This document shows, one piece after another, positions 61,297 through 64,000 of a stretch of 64,000 nucleotides of DNA. This DNA is from Caccoplasma sp905210875. GTDB taxonomy: Bacteria > Bacteroidota > Bacteroidia > Bacteroidales > UBA11471. Where the stretch lies: positions 2,356,001 through 2,420,000 of the forward strand of contig OZ007034.1 in the NCBI GenBank assembly GCA_963931635.1. Direction: 5' to 3'. Numbering within the stretch: position 1 is the stretch's first letter; each line of letters starts with the position of its first letter. The position numbers and the translations under genes were made by a program. The notes under the pieces were generated by a model. It had not been told where the DNA came from. It worked only from the letters and a program-made list of their open reading frames with translations, and did not search any database.

Positions 61297-61364
61297 CAAA
61301 GATAATGATATTAATATTAATATCAAACAGCGACGCAAAAAATGATATAATTATTAATATCATT
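61297..61364 (-). promoter_or_regulatory. hicAB promoter with two palindromic operators
   Basis: -7 box TATCTTTG (61297-61304, minus strand), 24 bases before the hicA ATG. Directly upstream lies the perfect 20-base palindrome TGATATTAATATTAATATCA (61306-61325) and a second, imperfect one (AATGATAT...ATATCATT, 61341-61364), 35 bases apart centre to centre (about three helical turns). Two such sites suit two HicB dimers. Confidence 0.72.
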
Positions 61365-61393
61365 TAACATAAACAGGGGGAAACGGAAGAGGG

Positions 61394-61837
61394 CTATTGC
61401 AGAGATAGCTCGATGGTGTAGCCTACCCAGCCGCCAAAGAGGGAGGCCTCGGGGGTAACGGTGGCGGTGAGGAGGGTGAGGCTGCCGATGGGTGAGGCGA
61501 AGGGGGAGGTGGTGTCGCGCTCGATGCGGGTGAGGACGGCATCGGCCAAGGTAGCGAGACGCAGGTACTGGTCGAACTCTGTCTCAGCTGTTCGGGCGGC
61601 GCCAAGGGCTTTGTCGAGGACAAAAAAGGCGGTCTGCAAGGTCTCGACATAGGTGTCGGAGTTGCCTTTGTGGGCGACTTCGGGGTAGGCGGCGACGAGC
61701 TGCGGCCCGCTCTTGGAGGCGAGGGCAGAGGTGGTCTGGGCGTTGTCGACGCCGAGTATGGGGGTGGGTAGACCGGGGACTGTGAAGTCGCGCAGGTAGG
61801 TAAGAAGGTCAGTGATGCGTTGCAGTCGTGTTTTCAT
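61394..61837 (-). CDS. Hypothetical phage head-tail/tail completion protein
   Basis: 147 aa. Helical N-terminus (TRLQRITDLLTYLRDF), then a long amphipathic segment and beta strands (IGSLTLLTATVTPE, WVGYTIELSLQ). The start lies 28 bases inside the end of the next upstream gene. By order it could be a head-tail connector or tail completion protein. No family recognised. Confidence 0.65.
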   Translation of the reverse strand: MKTRLQRITDLLTYLRDFTVPGLPTPILGVDNAQTTSALASKSGPQLVAAYPEVAHKGNSDTYVETLQTAFFVLDKALGAARTAETEFDQYLRLATLADAVLTRIERDTTSPFASPIGSLTLLTATVTPEASLFGGWVGYTIELSLQ

Positions 61838-62708
61838 AGCGTTTGCTCTGTTTGTAATTGTGCCACATGATGAGAAATACGGAATAGAGGGGTTCCTCGT
61901 CGACCACGGTCATAGGGCCGATGCTCTGCTCACGGGCAATCTCGATAAGTAGGTCGTTCCAGGTAGAGGAGAGAGAGCGGCCTCCCGACGTCGCGGTGTC
62001 GGAGGAAAAAAGGCGCGTCATGTCGACGGTGTCGCCATCGATGCGCAGGTCGGTGGCCGACTGTATGAAGCGGACGCAGGAGGAGAACCAAAGAAGAATG
62101 AGGCTCTTCTGCCACTGTGGGAGGCGGGCGATGGTGCGCTTGTCGCGCTCGATGGTGGCGGGGTTGACGGGGCGAGCGTGTCGGCCCGAGCGGGTGATGC
62201 GCCGCGAGGCCGGGCGGTAGAGGTAGACGATGCACTCGTGAAGGTCGTCGACATCTTGGGAGCGGAAGAATGAGGCCATGGCGTTGGCTGCGCGACGGAA
62301 GTCGCCAAAGGAGATGTCGGTAAGGGCATCGGCCGGACCGCGCCACTTGCGCGACAATGGCCGAGGGCGAACGGTGGGGAGTGCGTTGGTGAGCGCGGTG
62401 AATGAGAGCTGCGCGTGATCGTCGTCGACAAAGAGCCAGGAGAGGCATTGCTGGCAGAGCATATAGATGTTTGCGTTGCGGTCGGCAACGCGATCGGGGT
62501 TCAATCGCTCCCAAAGGAGGCTGCGCCAGTCATGGCGAACCCCCAGGAGGTAAAAGAGGACCCGAATGTTGAAGTGCAGCGGGGAGAGGCGGTGGGCAAC
62601 GCAGTGATGGTGTGTGCGAACGATGAAGCGTATCTGCCCGGGCGTGAGCTCGTGCCAAGAGGAGGGTAGCTGGCGGGTGATGCCGCCGGAGAGGGTGATG
62701 GTGTACAT
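61809..62708 (-). CDS. Hypothetical phage protein
   Basis: 299 aa. Starts MYTITLSGGITRQLPSSWHELTPGQ, as in Bacteroidales phage proteins of the head-tail joining region; helical core with RDLRIDGDTVDMTRLF. No motif of known enzymes. It begins 3 bases after the stop of the DUF6712-like gene. Confidence 0.68.
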   Translation of the reverse strand: MYTITLSGGITRQLPSSWHELTPGQIRFIVRTHHHCVAHRLSPLHFNIRVLFYLLGVRHDWRSLLWERLNPDRVADRNANIYMLCQQCLSWLFVDDDHAQLSFTALTNALPTVRPRPLSRKWRGPADALTDISFGDFRRAANAMASFFRSQDVDDLHECIVYLYRPASRRITRSGRHARPVNPATIERDKRTIARLPQWQKSLILLWFSSCVRFIQSATDLRIDGDTVDMTRLFSSDTATSGGRSLSSTWNDLLIEIAREQSIGPMTVVDEEPLYSVFLIMWHNYKQSKRYENTTATHH

Positions 62709-62711
62709 GGC

Positions 62712-63665
62712 TTATCCTGCGTTGAAAAACTTGTTGCATCGAGAGTTCTTGGGTAACAGCGGGTAGCCCTCGTAGGGGTTTGCCCCGTCGTTCAGGGCGG
62801 AGAGCAGCTCGTTCATGGCAGTGTCGGCCTGGGCGCGCAGCTTGCCGATGGCCCACTCCATCTCGGCCGTTGTGGCGGCGGTAGAGGCGCGGTTGCCCTG
62901 GTAGGTGGGGTTGAAGCGCCGGGCGATGGAGAGGGGAAAGACTTCGAGCGACCACCGTTCGACGGCGGTGGCTACGGCCTGCAAGACGGCGACGCGGCTG
63001 GCAAGGCGCAGGAGGGGAAGGTCGGCCTCGGCAACGATGGCCCCGGTGATGGCGGCCCACTTCTCGCCCATCGCAGGCTGGACGATGAGTTGCTGACTCT
63101 CGACAATGAGCGGCAAGAGCAGGTAGTAGGTATAGTAGGAGTGGTCGATGGGGTAAATTGCCTCGAAGGCGGCGAGGGTCTTGACGATGCTCTCGGCGCG
63201 GAGATGGCGGGCGGGGGAATCGCTCCACTCTTCGAGGTTGGCATCTTCGAGATAGGCGTAGAGGGTGTCGAGAGCGCGGCAGTATTTTTCGCGGAGGGCG
63301 CGGTCGTCGCGGTCGATAATCCACTCCCATGGCAGTGTTTCGTTGTCGTCTTTCTTTACCTTTCGGCCACTGTCTTCATGGGAGACAAGTGTCTGCCCGG
63401 CGTGCCGGGCGATGGCCAGGCAGGCTATGGGTAGCTGTACGCGGCGGACAAGAACATCGTCGGACGCGGTAGATTCGTCGGAATAATCGTCGGAGAGGTA
63501 TCGGTTCTCGGCCTTGCTGACGACGGCATCGCCGACCAGTGCGGCGACTTCGCGCGTGGCAAAGTGTATCTCCGACTCGATGGCGGAGAAGTCATTCGAG
63601 GCGTAATAGATGCCGGTGAGGCGGTGAAGTTCGGCGGCGCCTTGGCCATTTTTGTTGAATATCAT
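62712..63665 (-). CDS. DUF6712-like phage protein
   Basis: 317 aa. The opening MIFNKNGQGAAELHRLTG and the body (IESEIHFATREVAALVGD, WSLEVFPLSIARRFNP, ALNDGANPYEGYP) resemble DUF6712, a conserved protein of Bacteroidetes phages found between head and tail genes. Helical, no membrane segments. It follows the right-edge gene by 3 bases. Confidence 0.72.
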   Translation of the reverse strand: MIFNKNGQGAAELHRLTGIYYASNDFSAIESEIHFATREVAALVGDAVVSKAENRYLSDDYSDESTASDDVLVRRVQLPIACLAIARHAGQTLVSHEDSGRKVKKDDNETLPWEWIIDRDDRALREKYCRALDTLYAYLEDANLEEWSDSPARHLRAESIVKTLAAFEAIYPIDHSYYTYYLLLPLIVESQQLIVQPAMGEKWAAITGAIVAEADLPLLRLASRVAVLQAVATAVERWSLEVFPLSIARRFNPTYQGNRASTAATTAEMEWAIGKLRAQADTAMNELLSALNDGANPYEGYPLLPKNSRCNKFFNAG

Positions 63666-63668
63666 AAG

Positions 63669-64000
63669 CTATTGGTTTTTTATACGGTCGGCCGAAGAGA
63701 GCTGCTCCTCGGTCTTTACACTTTGATGATAGAAACCGAGACGCAGCCGCGTGTCCGGGAAGTTGAAGGCTATCGCCTGGTTTATGGACCCCAAAATGAC
63801 ATTGGAGGCTATCTCCGTGTCGGAGAGAAGGTATAGCTTGAAGGCATAGAGCAGTTCAGAGCCGGAGGCGAGCTTGCCGTTGACCATGACATTCGAGAGC
63901 GAGGGGTGGAGCCCCATGCCCGATGTGATGGCGGACGATGATGCCTCGGAGATTTTCAGTTGCGAGTCGACAAAGTCCTTTATTTTCTGGTCGATTGCCT
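63669..64000 (-). CDS. C-terminal end of a phage head protein (portal-like), truncated by the window
   Basis: The frame stays open from the stop at 63669 to the right edge, giving at least 110 residues (AIDQKIKDFVDSQLKI... through MGLHPSLSNVMVNGKL). The internal ATG at 63917 is not the start. LHPSLSNVMVNGKLASGSELLYAF resembles the C-terminal part of portal-type proteins in Bacteroidales phages, which would also fit its position before head-tail joining genes. The call is tentative since most of the protein is off-window. Confidence 0.6.
   Translation of the reverse strand, partial: AIDQKIKDFVDSQLKISEASSSAITSGMGLHPSLSNVMVNGKLASGSELLYAFKLYLLSDTEIASNVILGSINQAIAFNFPDTRLRLGFYHQSVKTEEQLSSADRIKNQ

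Larger units (their letters stand above)
42667..64000. mobile_element. Prophage (left end to beyond the window)
   Basis: Begins at the 3' end of tRNA-Pro with a plus-strand integrase. All other genes are on the minus strand and run in the order head/portal-like fragment, head-tail joining genes, accessory cassette, tape measure, tail, fibres, lysis genes. A long tape measure gene (1459 aa) implies a long tail, thus a siphovirus-like or myovirus-like phage of Bacteroidales. Terminase, capsid, replication and repressor genes are not in view and should lie to the right. Confidence 0.88.

Noticed and set aside
46989..63665. Diversity-generating retroelement in the tail region
   Set aside because: No reverse transcriptase frame and no template/variable repeat pair were seen in the window.

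Overview
The window looks like a chromosome segment of a Bacteroidales gut bacterium. Evidence: the promoter box TAnnTTTG recurs 20-110 bases before starts, Shine-Dalgarno sites are mostly weak, and gene content is Bacteroidales-like (DUF4982-type GH2, FucI/FucO, M13 lipoprotein, Bacteroidales-style phage genes). Family level is a guess (Barnesiellaceae-like). Coordinates of short sites were read by eye and may be off by a base.

Region 1 (1-6.8 kb, minus strand): the 5' part of an AddB-like recombination nuclease, an AT-rich CoiA-like gene, a secreted GH2 enzyme and mannonate dehydratase UxuA. Tandem 84-base repeats that carry promoter boxes follow. Region 2 (7.2-12.2 kb, plus): a two-gene restriction-modification-like locus whose 1318-aa protein joins a GIY-YIG-like domain, an SF2 helicase and an N6-adenine methyltransferase. 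Region 3 (12.4-21.5 kb): an ABC-F ATPase, an M13 peptidase lipoprotein, and a fucose block (fucI, fucO, mutarotase, fucP). Region 4 (21.6-26.9 kb, minus): cysQ-cysC-cysD-cysN plus a PAPS-dependent sulfotransferase, which makes and uses activated sulfate and recycles PAP. This matches the gut Bacteroides steroid-sulfonation type of cluster. Region 5 (27.1-42.5 kb): a cyclophilin lipoprotein, an M16 peptidase and an orphan Cas6, then a DUF349 protein, two polyprenyl-phosphate sugar-1-phosphate transferases, ugd, fmt, a CLC channel, tsaC, a PD-(D/E)XK nuclease, and META and nitroreductase lipoproteins.

Region 6 (42.6 kb to the right edge): a prophage integrated at the 3' end of tRNA-Pro(TGG). 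The integrase is on the plus strand beside the tRNA. All other phage genes are on the minus strand and run from a head-gene fragment (right edge) through head/neck genes, tape measure, tail tip and fibres to a lysis cassette. Accessory genes include a DUF4160/DUF2442 pair near the integrase and, inside the tail operon, hicAB plus a DEDDh exonuclease-BRCT gene.

The most novel signal is a pair of structured RNA loci in this prophage (about 45.3-45.5 kb and 58.97-59.13 kb). They share short sequence blocks, a bulged hairpin with the same six-base loop, and two interleaved helices that form a pseudoknot. The helices differ in sequence but stay paired. Each copy has its own promoter-like box and a U-rich 3' end on the minus strand.
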